Source of the DNA: Symsagittifera roscoffensis
Lineage: Eukaryota; Xenacoelomorpha; Acoela; Convolutidae
Direction: 5' to 3'
Length of the DNA stretch: 64,000 bases
Assembly: GCF_963678635.1 (NCBI RefSeq)
Contig: NC_087063.1
Span: 73,987,617-74,051,616, forward strand
Shown: positions 1 to 10,935 of the stretch, one piece after another
Layout: each line of letters starts with the position of its first letter
Position numbering within the stretch: position 1 is the stretch's first letter
Translations under genes and position numbers: made by a program
The notes under the pieces: generated by a model
Databases searched by the model: none
What the model was told of the DNA's origin: nothing
What the model saw: only the letters and a program-made list of their open reading frames with translations

Positions 1-300
1 GTGAGTGTGTATTTGCCTATTACACTCACAGAGGTCTTCTTATAGATATCCTGTGATTGCCCGAGCTGTCGTACTAAGTAGCTCAAGGCAACCTCTGATC
101 GAAAATTTTTAAAGTCTATGAAAAAGCTCTCCCACACCCGGGACGCCCCAAGTGCACGAGAGCAGGGAACAACTTTTCTTCTCAAGTGAGTGTGTATTTT
201 CCTATTACACTCACCGAGGTCTTCTTTCATTTGTTCCCGGATTGCCCGAGCTTTCCTATTAAGTAGCTCAAGGCAACCACACAACCAAAATAACAATAAG
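1..300. repeat. Two copies of a hairpin-bearing repeat at the window edge
   Basis: A unit beginning with a GTGAGTGT...ACACTCAC inverted repeat (8-bp arms, 13-nt loop) starts at 1 and again at 187. Each copy is followed by GAGGTCTTCTT and then a GCCCGAGCT...AGCTCAAGGC stretch. The two copies are diverged. The array may continue to the left of the window. I cannot assign it to a known element class. Confidence 0.6.
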
Positions 301-1404
301 AAAAAAATTGGTTTCGGGTACTTCTGACAAACCCGATCTAGAATCCAAAGTTGATCACAAAAACTATCTAATTTGGACCCTCCGATTCCTTCCTTTTCCA
401 ATCTTTAAGTCTCCAGCTCTATTCACGGAGCTACTCGTAGGGTTACTCAAAGTCTCTCTAGCAACCGAGCACGTTATGCTAGCACGCTCTAACTCTAAAA
501 ACTCAAAAACTCGACCCTCAAGACATATTGACGAAATTCGTAAAATTAGAAAAATTTTGATCGAAAAAATTTTGTTTTCGCCAACTTCTACTAAGTCTTT
601 TTCCGCGCGGTTTCTTTAGTTAGGGTTATCGAACTACGTACTAGGTCACTGTAAAACTTTGGGGTTTGATAGTTTGGTCAAAAATCAGTAATTTTTGACA
701 AAATTGGGGTGTTTCTCGGGTCTAAATAGGAGATAAGTGATATATAGTAAGGATAATAATCTATTAGTAGTCGTTAATCAATATTACTATACCCTCATTT
801 TCACCAAAATACCCGAATTAAGACCCTTAACTCGGGAATTCGCAATCGATTGAGGGTGCAATCGGACCGCGCCAACCGTGCCCCCCACCACAAATGTTAA
901 TGAAATAGTACCCGAACGATACTAAATTGTGTCAACAATACCCAACAGTCGTTGTGGATGTTGTCCCTGATATCACTGTTGGGTCTGGAACACGTCGGTC
1001 AGCTTGCCACTCTGCCCTCCGGTCACCGGAAAAATCACCATCAACGTGCTTAAATAATCGAATAACACTCAAGGGAGGATACCTAACCAGCTACCAAAAC
1101 ACTCGATCTTTCTATCAGAAAAGATATAAGTCAATCTGAAGCAACAACAAATAGGAAGGTCAGATCACATCTCGTCCGGAAATAACATATAAACTGTCAT
1201 TTTATGTTTTTTATTGTTTCTAATCTTTTTTTAGATTTTTTACTGTTTTTTGTAGTTTTTTCTTTTCAGATAAAATTTGGCTTTTTGGCTTTTTCTTGGT
1301 AAAACACTATTTTTGTTCAGTTTTACGCATTCTCTTTATTTGTTTTTGGTCCCGGGACCTTGGGATCAGTGGGCTCATGACTTTTCACCTAACCCTCCAG
1401 CCCC
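301..1404. other. Noncoding repeat-derived stretch, no gene seen
   Basis: I see no convincing coding region; the short ORFs at 308-619 and 927-1139 have no recognisable features. A ~50-bp segment at about 359-410 recurs at 5092-5141, directly before another repeat copy, so this stretch is probably part of a dispersed repeat. The sequence around 890-910 (TGTTAATGAAATAGTA) could be a long-terminal-repeat edge, but without a partner copy this is a guess. Confidence 0.4.
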
Positions 1405-1913
1405 CTGAATTTTCGGTCTCAACTAAGTTAAAAAGCTAAATAGTACTAGGCGGAGGGTCGGCACCTTCCCCTAGTACAACAAAGGTCATTAAGGCCTCTA
1501 ACTCGGGCATACGCATACCCAAATACTACACAGTGACGGAGCGTAGAAAAAGTACCTATTAACGACTGGCCGGCGTCAGTTACCTAAATTCTACTCGTTT
1601 TTCACAGTCTCGACCTAGCCAGTTGATTTTCTGGTCTGCCTAGGGCTAAGTAAAAAGATACTATTTTAGGCCATCAGTCAAACGACTTCTAATCAGTTTT
1701 CGTTTACATGCAAATATAACCACATAGCTGGGTCTCGGATCCTCAGATTACGTGATTGCTACTAAAAACAGGGATCGAGTATCCTAATGTTATGTTTTTG
1801 GTGACAGTTCTATATTAAATCCATTGGAGATGGATTGACCCTTTCCTCTTTCTAGCTACTCATATTCTAAAATATCAAACAATACCGGTGTTAATTCAAA
1901 AATTTTATGGCAT
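1405..1913. repeat. Dispersed ~500-bp repeat, copy R1
   Basis: This segment runs from CTGAATTTTCGGTCTC to TTTTATGGCAT. It is repeated with high similarity at 5168-5662 (R3), and its right two thirds recur at 2020-2416 (R2). No coding frame is evident. It could be a solo LTR or a SINE-like repeat. I did not find flanking target-site duplications. Confidence 0.75.
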
Positions 1914-2019
1914 ACGCCCGGAGTGGAGGGTTCGTCGCTGAAACGTTTGCTGATCATGATGGTCTTATGCCTTTAACAGGCCCACCCAGGAGCGTCATGA
2001 AAACGTCTATGTAACATTC

Positions 2020-2421
2020 GCCCAAATACTACACAGTGATGGAGCGTAGAAAAAGTACCTATTAACGACTGGCCGGCGTCAGTTACCTAAATTCTACTCG
2101 TTTTTCAAAGTCTCGACCTAGCCAGTTGATTTTCTGGTCTGTCTAGGGCTAAGTAAAAAGTTACTAATTTAGGCCATCAGTCAAACGACATCTAATCAGC
2201 TTTCGTTTACATGCGAACACAACCACATAGCTGGATCTCGGATCCTCAGACTACGTGATTGCTTTTAAAAACACAGATCGAATATCCTGTTGTTATGTTT
2301 TTGGTGACAGTTCTATATTAAATCCATTGGAGATGGATTGACCCTTTCGTCTTTCTAGCTACTCATATTCTAAAATATCAAACAATACCGGTGTTAATTC
2401 AAAAATTTTATGGCATCAGAG
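2020..2421. repeat. Dispersed repeat, partial copy R2
   Basis: Starting at CCCAAATACTACACAGTGA this copies R1 from about 1520 to its end. It continues into TGGCATCAGAG at 2411-2421, an extension shared with R3 but not with R1. It is truncated on the left relative to R1 and R3. Confidence 0.75.
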
Positions 2422-2424
2422 TAG

Positions 2425-3530
2425 CTAAAAAGTCAGTTTTTTATAGTCCTTCACCATAAACTGTCTCTGGGGGGCTTCTGTGATCTCACTGTAACAACGT
2501 CATTATTACTCCATATTCGTGGCACGGGAGGGTACTGCTCTTTTCTCCTTCCCCACTGAAGCCTCCTTTCCGCCTGTCGTCTCTAATTAGCTGTTTTATC
2601 GTGCGTGATCGTCACAATAAGAGGCTTTATTTTTTCTTACGTTCCCGTTGGACTCTTTTTCATTATTTTTGCTGTTGTTCTCTTTTTCGTCACTTTTTTT
2701 ACTCGAAATGGCCGTTTTAGCATTTCTCAGAAATGTGACGTCACTATTCGAGTTTTTGAAAATTAAAATTCCAGAATATTCTGACCCTTCTTTGCAACAG
2801 TTTTCAATCAATAAGGCCTCCATTTCTAATTTCGTGTGGTGCCGGAAGGTTACGCTGTGCCAATCTGGCAGAATGGCACATACTCCCCGGACAGTCCCCA
2901 TCAATGTCCTGATTGATCGCATATCACCGGGTTATCGTCAAGTAGTGTTCCAATTCTCTATAATAAACCTTACAAATCGCATCAGAAAATGAAATTTATC
3001 TGCTCCACGTCAACTCACTCGTGTCACAAATGGCATCATACTACATCCCACTGCCTTTCAACATTTTCACAAAATTTGCACCATGAGGTGTGTCCTAGAT
3101 AAAATTTCTTTTCTGACTACTTACGTCATCTCGCCATAAAGTTTCTTTTCGCACTCGCTTGTTTCAAAATTTGGGACGTGGCACGGCCACGCACCAGTTA
3201 AAATTAACTTAATGTCACTCACAAAGTATAATCAGTTATTTATGCTGTCGTCCTCGATGTTAAAACTATGAAACTCCGTGGCCAGGAAAGGTACTGAGGT
3301 AATCACCCTCTTCGAGCGAGCGTACCTACGATGTCGCCACACAGTGAACACGTGTTTTACACAGGTTAAAAACTTCAGTCGGGTTTAAATAGGTAAATAT
3401 ACTCACCTATGCTCTCCATATATATATAAATAGCACAACTAAATTTTTTCATTGTCATTTACCAATTCTCAAAGTCTGGTATGACAAAATTATAGCAAAA
3501 AAAAAGTTTAACAGTTTCAATAATCAAACT
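2425..3530. other. Noncoding stretch with two overlapping ORFs of unknown status
   Basis: Opposed ORFs of 108 codons (minus, 2596-2922) and 114 codons (plus, 2648-2992) overlap almost completely, so at most one is real. The minus-strand product is lysine/asparagine-rich near its end and matches nothing I recognise. The rest is AT-rich and lacks gene signals. Confidence 0.3.
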
Positions 3531-3539
3531 TGGTTGATT

Positions 3540-4400
3540 GGTATACGTTGTAGCACACAAAGACAATCAAGTGTTTCTCCTCATCTCTTCACTTTTCACT
3601 CTCATCTTTTGCCACGTCTTCGTCACTCCATTGCTTCTTGTCCTTGTTCTTCCCCCAATTCTCCTGCTCTAACAGCCTCGGTTTGCAACAAGGTAGCAAG
3701 TCCTTATTCACTTTTTTCTCCCGGTTCCTGCAAAAGCTGTTGTGCAGGCACAGGCTCACATTCAGTTCTAGGTCAGCTCATAAGACCTTTCTCTTTTCAG
3801 CTTCAATAACACACGGCGCTCCAGCTATTCGCTTTACCGCCATGGTAACAGCGTTTCTGTGCGTTAAGGAGGCTCTCTTATAGGCTCCCGGTCCTATATC
3901 TAGCTGGAAGGATTGATAGGCTTCCGTGTTCCTAGACATTTGACGCTTCGCGCGTTCATACATCCATGATGTCATCACTGCACGGAACCAAGGCATCAAC
4001 CTTTGCCTTGACCATATCCTTTCAATGGGTTTGGGTATTCTTAGAACCTTGCAGGTGTTTCTGAAAAGATTTTTGTGTTTCATCTTCACGTTGCTTAGTT
4101 GCTCAGGTGTCGGCACGGCCGTCTCCTGCTCACTTGTGCCTGAGTTAGCTTCTAACCATCTCACCGCCAGCCTGGCACTAACCACCACGATTGACTCTTG
4201 TTGATTTGGGTCGGGCAACCCCATGGAGTACAACTTCTCTACGTCCCACACTAAGGGGGATTCTTTTGAGCATTTGGATCTGTGTTGTTTCTAGTGTGGA
4301 TTTGTTTGCAGTTAGCCCGTTTCGGAATTTGGTCCCAGTTTCTGTCAGGACATTAGTGTTGATTCGTGCTTCTTGACTCCTAGTGACTAAATAGGCCTAC
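3540..4400 (-). pseudogene. LINE ORF1-like remnant
   Basis: A 157-codon minus-strand frame covers 3778-4251. The sequence just upstream of it on the minus strand (about 4260-4400) resembles, at DNA level, the 5' part of the ORF1 at 13620-14500, including a shared stretch reading like LTANKST followed by ET. The next bases out to 4490 also match the 5' leader near 14560-14611. I infer a diverged 5' end of the same or a related minus-strand LINE. The bulk of the 157-codon frame does not obviously match the other ORF1, so its identity is uncertain. Confidence 0.4.
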
Positions 4401-4489
4401 AATCGTATACACTTAAATATTTTGATTTTTTAAACTCCTTTGAAAATGCAGAAATCAGTAGGCAAAATTTTTTGTTAACCTTTTGTTTC

Positions 4490-4830
4490 TTTTTTTTTTA
4501 ATTGTAAAACAATTTGTTTTTAGTTGAGAGTTTCATATTCAATATATACATCAAATAACATCATATTTATCGAAAACAACTCATCGAGATAGTATCTTAA
4601 TTGTTGACACAAGAAACAGCTCATAAATTGTTAAGAGCTCGTCTTGATAGTTTCTGAACTGTTTCTGTACATTTTTTGTTCAAACGGATACTGGTTGTCC
4701 TGGTCGCCAAACTGTTTTTGTTTTTTCTGTGACTTGTGTTTAAAATACATTTTTTAGTACCTGATACAGAGTATCCTGGTACGCTTGAAATATCTACTTT
4801 CCTTTCCGGAGAATATCAACCCAAAAACGG
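4490..4830 (-). mobile_element. 3' end fragment of an L1/Tx1-like LINE
   Basis: A T-run at 4490-4500 (the poly(A) tail of a minus-strand element) is followed by sequence matching the 3' untranslated region of LINE copy A at 6240-6520. That includes the TGATACAGAGTATC hairpin at about 4759-4778. No coding part is left. The poly(A) tail abuts the 5' leader remnant of another LINE, the same head-to-tail arrangement seen at 14612 and 20807. Confidence 0.7.
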
Positions 4831-5167
4831 TTAGGGTCCAAGAAAGTGGTCAAAAACGTCGACTTATGCTTTCAAAATTTTTCCGATCGGCTGGCTAGTC
4901 TTTGAGAAATCGCTTAAAACGCATCCGTCAAATTGGCCTTTTTTCACCACCTATATAGGTTCTGAATTATTTTTTCCGCAATTTTTTGTGAAAGTGCCTA
5001 AAAGTAATTGAAAAGGGCGTAATAGCCCCGTACGGCACTGGAAAAAAGCATAAAACCGGATCGAAATCGGTTGGAAACAAAAATTTGCCCTAAAACTATC
5101 TAATTTGGACCCTCCGATTCCTTCCTTTTCCCATCTTTAACTCGGTCTCCAATCTTTAAGCGGTCCT
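4831..5167. other. Short noncoding stretch between repeats
   Basis: No ORF or recognised element is present. The last ~50 bp before the R3 repeat (5092-5141) duplicate 359-410, suggesting R3 and this segment moved or were duplicated together. Confidence 0.4.
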
Positions 5168-5668
5168 CTGAATTTTCGGTCTCAACTAAGTTAAAAAACT
5201 AAATAGTACTAGGCGGAGGGTCGGCACCTTTCTCTAGTACAACAAAGGTCATTAAGGCCTCTAACTCGGGCATACGCATACCCAAATACTACACAGTGAC
5301 GGAGCGTAGAAAAAGTACCTATTAACGACTGGCCGGCGTCAGTTACCTAAATTCTACTCGTTTTTCACAGTCTCGACCTAGCCAGTTGATTTTCTGGTCT
5401 GCCTAGGGCTAAGTAAAAAGATACTTTTTTAGGCCATCAGTCAAACGACTTCTAATCAGTTTTCGTTTACACGCGAATATAACCACATAGCTGGGTCTCG
5501 GTTTGCTATTAAAAACACGGATCGAGTATCCTATTTTACTATGTTTTTGCTGACAGTTCTATATTAAATCCATCGGACATGAATTGACCCTTTGCTTTTT
5601 TCTAGCTACTCATATTCTAAAATATTAAACAATACCGGTGTTAATTAAAAAATTTTATGGCATCAGAG
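5168..5668. repeat. Dispersed ~500-bp repeat, copy R3
   Basis: This is a near-complete copy of R1 with a small internal deletion around 5502. Like R2, it ends in TGGCATCAGAG (5658-5668). The last bases join directly to the 3' untranslated region of a minus-strand LINE fragment, marking an insertion or recombination junction. Confidence 0.75.
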
Positions 5669-6235
5669 CAGTTTTTGTTCAATTGACATTACTTTTAGCG
5701 GATACAGGGTATCCTTTTATCAGAAGGAGCAAATTGTATTTCACATCTTCCATACTTCCCATAACACGAATATTTGCAAATTGATTTTCCATGGCGTCGA
5801 TGATTTTGAATATGAACCACGAATAACCGCAACAACATTTTTAAGCTTTGCAATGTTCGTTGATACAAAAACTTCATGCCAATTATTAATCTGTAATATG
5901 TTTCTTGAAAGTTGTATCGAGGGACAACTGAAAAATAGGTGTTCGAATGTTTCGCTTTCTAAATTATAAAAGAAACATTCGGGGGCGTTCTCAAGAAATA
6001 AAAACCACCGCTTTTTTCGATCTTTAAAAACAACGTAGGCGAATTTATAAAGAAACTTTTTCCCAGACATCGAGCAATGAATTTTTCCAAATGTTGCCTG
6101 TAAATTTATTCAATTCTTCTTCTGAATAGAGATATCGGTTTGCAGCAAAACACAAGCGAGAAATTGAAGCTTGATGATAACTACAGTTTTGTAAGCAGAA
6201 ACAATAAACATCTCGCGTTTTTTACACGTTTTGGG
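5663..6235 (-). pseudogene. LINE ORF2 C-terminal fragment
   Basis: Minus-strand frames here (e.g. 6070-5741) match the C-terminal end of the ORF2 encoded by copies B and C (motifs such as CFFYNLESETFEHL and FSCPSIQLSRNILQ). It is broken by a frameshift near the C-terminus. Its upstream end stops abruptly at the poly(A) tail of copy A at 6236, so it was truncated or interrupted there. Only the region beyond the RT domain is present. Confidence 0.75.
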
Positions 6236-6461
6236 AGTAATTTTTTTTTCATATTGTAAATTAAATTTTTTTAGTTGACAGTTTCATAATCAATGTGTAC
6301 ATCAAATAACATCATATTTGTCGAAAACAACTCATCGAGTTAGTAACCTTAGTTTATGAACTGTTTCTGTACATTTTTTGTTCAAACGGATTTTGGGTGT
6401 CCTGATCGGCAAACTGTTTTTTTTCTTTCTGTGACTTGTGCTCAAAACTCATTTTTTAGTA

Positions 6462-6560
6462 CCGGATACAGAGTATCCTGGTATGCTTGATATATCTACC
6501 TTCTACTTCTTAGCAGTTTTTGTTCAAGTGACATTACTTTTACCGGATACCGGGTATCCT
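6462..6560 (-). repeat. Conserved hairpins in the LINE 3' untranslated region
   Basis: GGATAC-AGA-GTATCC at 6462-6480 and GGATAC-CGG-GTATCC at 6543-6560 are short perfect stems with different 3-nt loops. The same stem recurs in the other minus-strand LINE 3' ends at 5699-5716, 14715-14732 and 20935-20952, and in an altered form at 4759-4778. Some LINE reverse transcriptases recognise 3' stem-loops of their RNA; such a role here is inference. Confidence 0.55.
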
Positions 6561-6603
6561 GGTTTGTTGCTGAAGTCTACCATATCCTTGTAGTTTATAT
6601 CAG

Positions 6604-9600
6604 ATGGAGAGATTTGTATTTCTTATCTTCCATACTTCCCATGACACAAATGTTTGCAAGTTGATTTTCCATGACGTCGATGATTTTGAATATGCACCAC
6701 GATTAACCGAAACAACATACTTAAGTCTTGCAATGTTGGTTGATACAGAAACGTCACGCCAATTGTTAATCTGTAATATGTTTCTTGAAGGTTGTAGCGA
6801 GGGACAACTGAAAATTAGGTGTTCGAATGTTTCGCATTCTAAATTACAATAGAAACATTCGGGGGAATTCTCAAGAAATAAAAACCACCGCTTTTCTCGA
6901 TCTTTAAAAAAAGAAAATTATGCAAATTTTTAAAGAAAGTTTTTTTCCCATACATCAAGCAATGAATTTTTCCAAACTTTGCTTGTAAATTTAATCAATT
7001 CTTCTTCTGAACAGAGGTGACAGTTTGCTGCAAAACCCAGGCGGGAAATTGCAGCTCGATGAAAACTACAGTTTTTTAAGCAGAAATATTAAACATCTCG
7101 CGATTTTGTCTGTATTGTTATAATTAAACGGCTATTGGTACTGTTTGAAATTATAGCAAAATCACTTCAACTTATTTCAATAGAAATGTTCGTATTTCTC
7201 AACAAGTTTTTGAATTCTTTCGGTAAAATAAAATCTGTTGGTAATAAACTATTTTGATTTGACATATCAGAAGCAAAGAAATTGATAAATTTCATACTAA
7301 AAAGTTTACTATGTAGGCATGGTAAGCCTACGCAACCATCTAAGATGGGGTGATATAAAACTTCTTTTCTTATGTCGAGTCTGCTTGATTTTTTCATTTA
7401 TGTATTTAATAATTCTTGGCATTTACTAACAGTATCCAAGTTAACTGTAGTATGACGAGTCAAATGAAAAAACTTAGGGAGAACATAAACTGACAGTGTT
7501 AATGACTTGGCCCTCAAAGATTTAATAGTGAAGTTAACCCGCGATGTTTTTGAATTTGAGAACCCAACAATAGTTGAATTTTTTTAAACTTTTTGGGAAG
7601 TGTAAAACAAGACACCAAGTATTTTTGTTTCCTTGACTGTTTTATAGGGTGATAAATCAGGTATGGAAAGCACTTTACTTTTACTTATGTTATTCACCAT
7701 TTGAGTTTGTTTGCAAAATGTATCGATTAAGCGAAACAACCTGTCATTACATTGGATTTTGATAAGCCAAATTATCTCGTCTGCATATGAAACTAGTTTG
7801 GGGCACAATATCACGAAACCTTCAATTGCTTCTGTAGATTCAATTGCTTGAAGAAGGGGTTCGATAAAAACTATAAATAAAAATGCGGAAAGAAGGCAAA
7901 CTTGTCTCACACCGCGATGAATTTTGAAGCTGGCTGATAAAAAAACCATTTATCTCAATTACTGTTTTGAGTCTAAACACAAAGTTTCAATAGCTCTAAC
8001 TGAAAACTCATCTAACTGAAAACTCATCAAAAGTCTAATTTTACAGCACAAGAACCTCGGGTAGCCAATCGTTCTGGATTATTCACTTTTTTCAACTTTG
8101 GTATTGCTGTGTGCAATTGTCTTCCAGGCAAATACGCGTGCTGATGGTTTTTTAGAACTTTGCAAAGTTCTTTTTTAATTCGATTACAGACTACATGGGC
8201 AAATATTTTCGCGTCAGTATTCATAAGGCAGATGGGGCGAAAATCTTGTACTGCTATGGCATTTTCAGATTTCGGAAGCAGTTTGATTATTGCTAAATAA
8301 AAACTGTTTGGAAGTTTTCCACCATGAACAAAATGATTAAAAACTTTAGCCAAAATTGAACAAAACTCATCAGTGAAAGTCTTTTATAGCAGAGAAGTAA
8401 GGCCGTCTGGTCCAGGCCAGCTTTTCAAATTCAATTTTTTATAGCCAAGTGAATTTCATCTTCTGTAAAGTAATTCAAGCCATCATTCTCATTATTTTCG
8501 AGTTTATTTTTTGATAAAAATGTCATTAGTAGTTGATCGGAGTCTGTTGTAGAACTATTTGAAAAAATATTTGAAAAATACTTTCGAAATTGATTAAGAA
8601 TATCCTCATTCGTATGATAAACGTTCTGATCCACTTGAATTTGCTTGATTGAGTTAATTGTGTCCATTGACTACAAAATTTGGGCACACCCTCGGATGTA
8701 TAGCTGAGAGTTTTCTGAATTTTTCGATAATCTGAAAAATGTTTTTCCTTGGAAACTTTTTGAAGATGTTCCAGCACCAAATGATATTTTTCAATCAAGT
8801 TAGGGTTCCGACCTTTTCCGCTGTGAATGCAATCTCTGAGAACATTTTCCTGATACTTCAATAAATTAAGTTCTTTCTGATCTACACGCTTTTTGTTCTC
8901 TTGAATAAACCTCAGAAGGTCACGAAAATTGTGCTCAAAGTTTTCGTAACTACTTGGTGATTCATTTTCGTAAAAGTTTTTTAGATCTTGCATTGTTGCT
9001 TAAAATTTCTTCATTTAATTTCCAGTAACTAGGGCCGCGCTGATACAAGTTAGATGGCTTAACAAAAACGTGCATAGAGTCATACTCTGTTTCGAATTTT
9101 ATAAAAACATAATCTATGCGTGCAAAAATTTTATGTTGTTTGTCATAATGTGTATAATCAAAAAAATCATTCTTGAGTGCAAAATCAACAAAACCAAAAC
9201 AATGAAGAATTTGTTCTTTGAGTTAGGTAAATCGTTTGATACGTGCATCATTTAACTTGAGTATTGAAGAACTGTTAATATTATCATAACTCAGCGCATT
9301 AAAATCACCCATAATGATAATTTTCGATTTATTAGGTAAAAATCTGATGCTTAATTTCAGGGAAATCAAACTTGCTCGGAATGAAATTGGGTTTGCATAA
9401 ACGTTGATAACAAACCAATCAAGTTTGACAAACTTTAAAAATTGAAAACCTGTACTTGAAGCAATTCTTTTTGCAGGACTCAAGTTTGATGACCATAACC
9501 TTAAGAAACCACCAGAATTATTTGAGCCCGGTATGAAATCGAATAAAGTATTATTTTTATCCAGTAAACTCGAATGTATATTTGTAAGTTTCGATATTTT

Positions 9601-9790
9601 TGCTTCCTGAATGCACAAAATGAAACTGGGCGATTTTTTTAAAACTTAACATTTTTTGATAAGTGAGTGTAATTCAGCTTGATTTCTTATGCTAAAAACT
9701 TTAACGGAAAAAATATCTGGTTTTTCGCACATAGGAATTTTGCTAAAACTTCCCTCCAACCAAGTCTTCTCCGTTATTTTTAGATTTCAT
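6604..9790 (-). pseudogene. LINE copy A ORF2 (endonuclease-RT), degenerate
   Basis: The reading starts near 9790 with an N-terminal part leading into the APE-type endonuclease (CIQEAK; IIMGDFNALS in 9223-9618). It continues through a linker (8526-8993), RT fingers (RPICLMNTDAKIF at 8027-8353) and palm (7584-7949). It ends with C-terminal fragments at 7167-7397 and 6604-6852. The palm motif reads SYADE instead of the SYADD of copies B and C, so a catalytic aspartate is lost, and GVRQGCPLS has become GVRQVCLLS. Multiple frameshifts separate these pieces. It is certainly non-functional. Confidence 0.85.
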
Positions 9791-10224
9791 TTTGGGCCCT
9801 TTCTTCCGTGTTAAAACTGACCAAGAGGTTGGTGAAGCTTCACGCTCTCTTTTTGTAAGCATTCTTCCGTCAGAGGAACATTTTCGTTTAATAATTTCGA
9901 TATTTAAATTGTATTTTTTTCTTTTGCAGAGTAAGAATGAAAATCTACGACCTGACTGTTGAGAACCTCATCCTTTTATTTTTTTTCGCTTGGACTTGCT
10001 GCACTGCTTGTTTTAGATTCATCAATCAAAACTATAGATGGTGGTGTCGACATTCTTATCTTCTTCATTTTCGTTACCATTACAAAATTTATCGCTTGTT
10101 GTTTCGTCATCGTTTTTCTCGTCGCTGGCATTATTGGAGCTTGGTTTTTGTGGTTAATGATTATTTGGATTATTGGTTATTTGGTTTCCTATGTTGCACC
10201 AATTGTTGTGATAAAATAATTGTT
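9738..10224 (-). pseudogene. LINE copy A ORF1, C-terminal part
   Basis: On the minus strand this segment reads as a hydrophilic Asn/Asp/Glu-rich stretch (e.g. NASDEKNDDETTSDKFCNG) followed by a basic tail (SDGRMLTKREREASPTSW) ending at a stop near 9738. It overlaps the start of ORF2 in another frame. It is the continuation of the ORF1 cut at 13620 by the plus-strand LINE insertion. An in-frame TAA and frame changes show decay. Confidence 0.6.
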
Positions 10225-10255
10225 GTGATAAACTTTTTAAATTGTTTCATATACG

Positions 10256-10935
10256 ATGGTTAGAAAAGATAAAGAAGAAGAAGCAGCAACACACTGGTTC
10301 AAATGTTTGATGGGCGACGGCTGTGGTGCGTGGGTTGAGGTTTGGATAACGAAGGTAGTGCTAAAGTACTTCCTTAAACTACCACTGTACTGCGGTTTTT
10401 GTGCCGCCGAAAAACTAGACAGTCAGGTGAAAGCAATCGAACAGTTACAGAACCAACTCCAAGCGTCTACCACCACTGTCGAAGCGCCTAAAAGCAACGC
10501 ACCTTCATAAAACACAATATTTTAAGGGGTTCGTAAGGAAGAGGCGGAGTCGAAACGGAAAGCGAAAAACGTCCTTATCTGGGGAGTCAAAAAGACTGAC
10601 GAACCGAAGGACAAAGAATTCATGCTGCAGCTGAGTGCAGACTTAGGAACAGATATTGACGTTACCAGTACAAAACGAATTGGTAAAGAGAACGAAAATG
10701 GAGAACTGTTGATACTTGTTTCTTTGACATCAGAGCTGCAAGCTTAAAACATCCTGAAACTGGCAAAAAAACTCAAGTAGTTCGAACATTACACAAATAT
10801 TTACATCAGTAAAGACTTGACAAAAAGCCAACAGCTTGAAAACAAAAAACTCAGAGAAGAATTGAAAGCTGTGCGACGGGAAGATCCCGATGGGGTTGAT
10901 TTTATCAAGCACAACCGAGTTACAAAGAAAAATTG
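10256..10935 (+). pseudogene. CR1-like LINE ORF1 remnant
   Basis: An ATG at 10256 opens an 84-codon frame with a cysteine-rich start and a short coiled coil (LDSQVKAIEQLQNQLQ). Coding character continues after a frameshift with KAKNVLIWGVKKTDEP, then a KRIG motif, then LTKSQQLENKKLREELKAVR. That order (RRM-like beta strand, KRIG-type motif, basic coiled segment) is typical of ORF1 proteins in CR1/Jockey-like LINEs, which bind element RNA. At least one frameshift and in-frame stops break it. The endonuclease frame follows immediately. Confidence 0.6.

Noticed and set aside
9937-10263. Hydrophobic, membrane-protein-like plus-strand ORFs
   Set aside because: They are the antisense of the Asn/Asp/Glu-rich ORF1 of minus-strand LINE copy A, whose coding sense continues on both sides of the CR1-like insertion.
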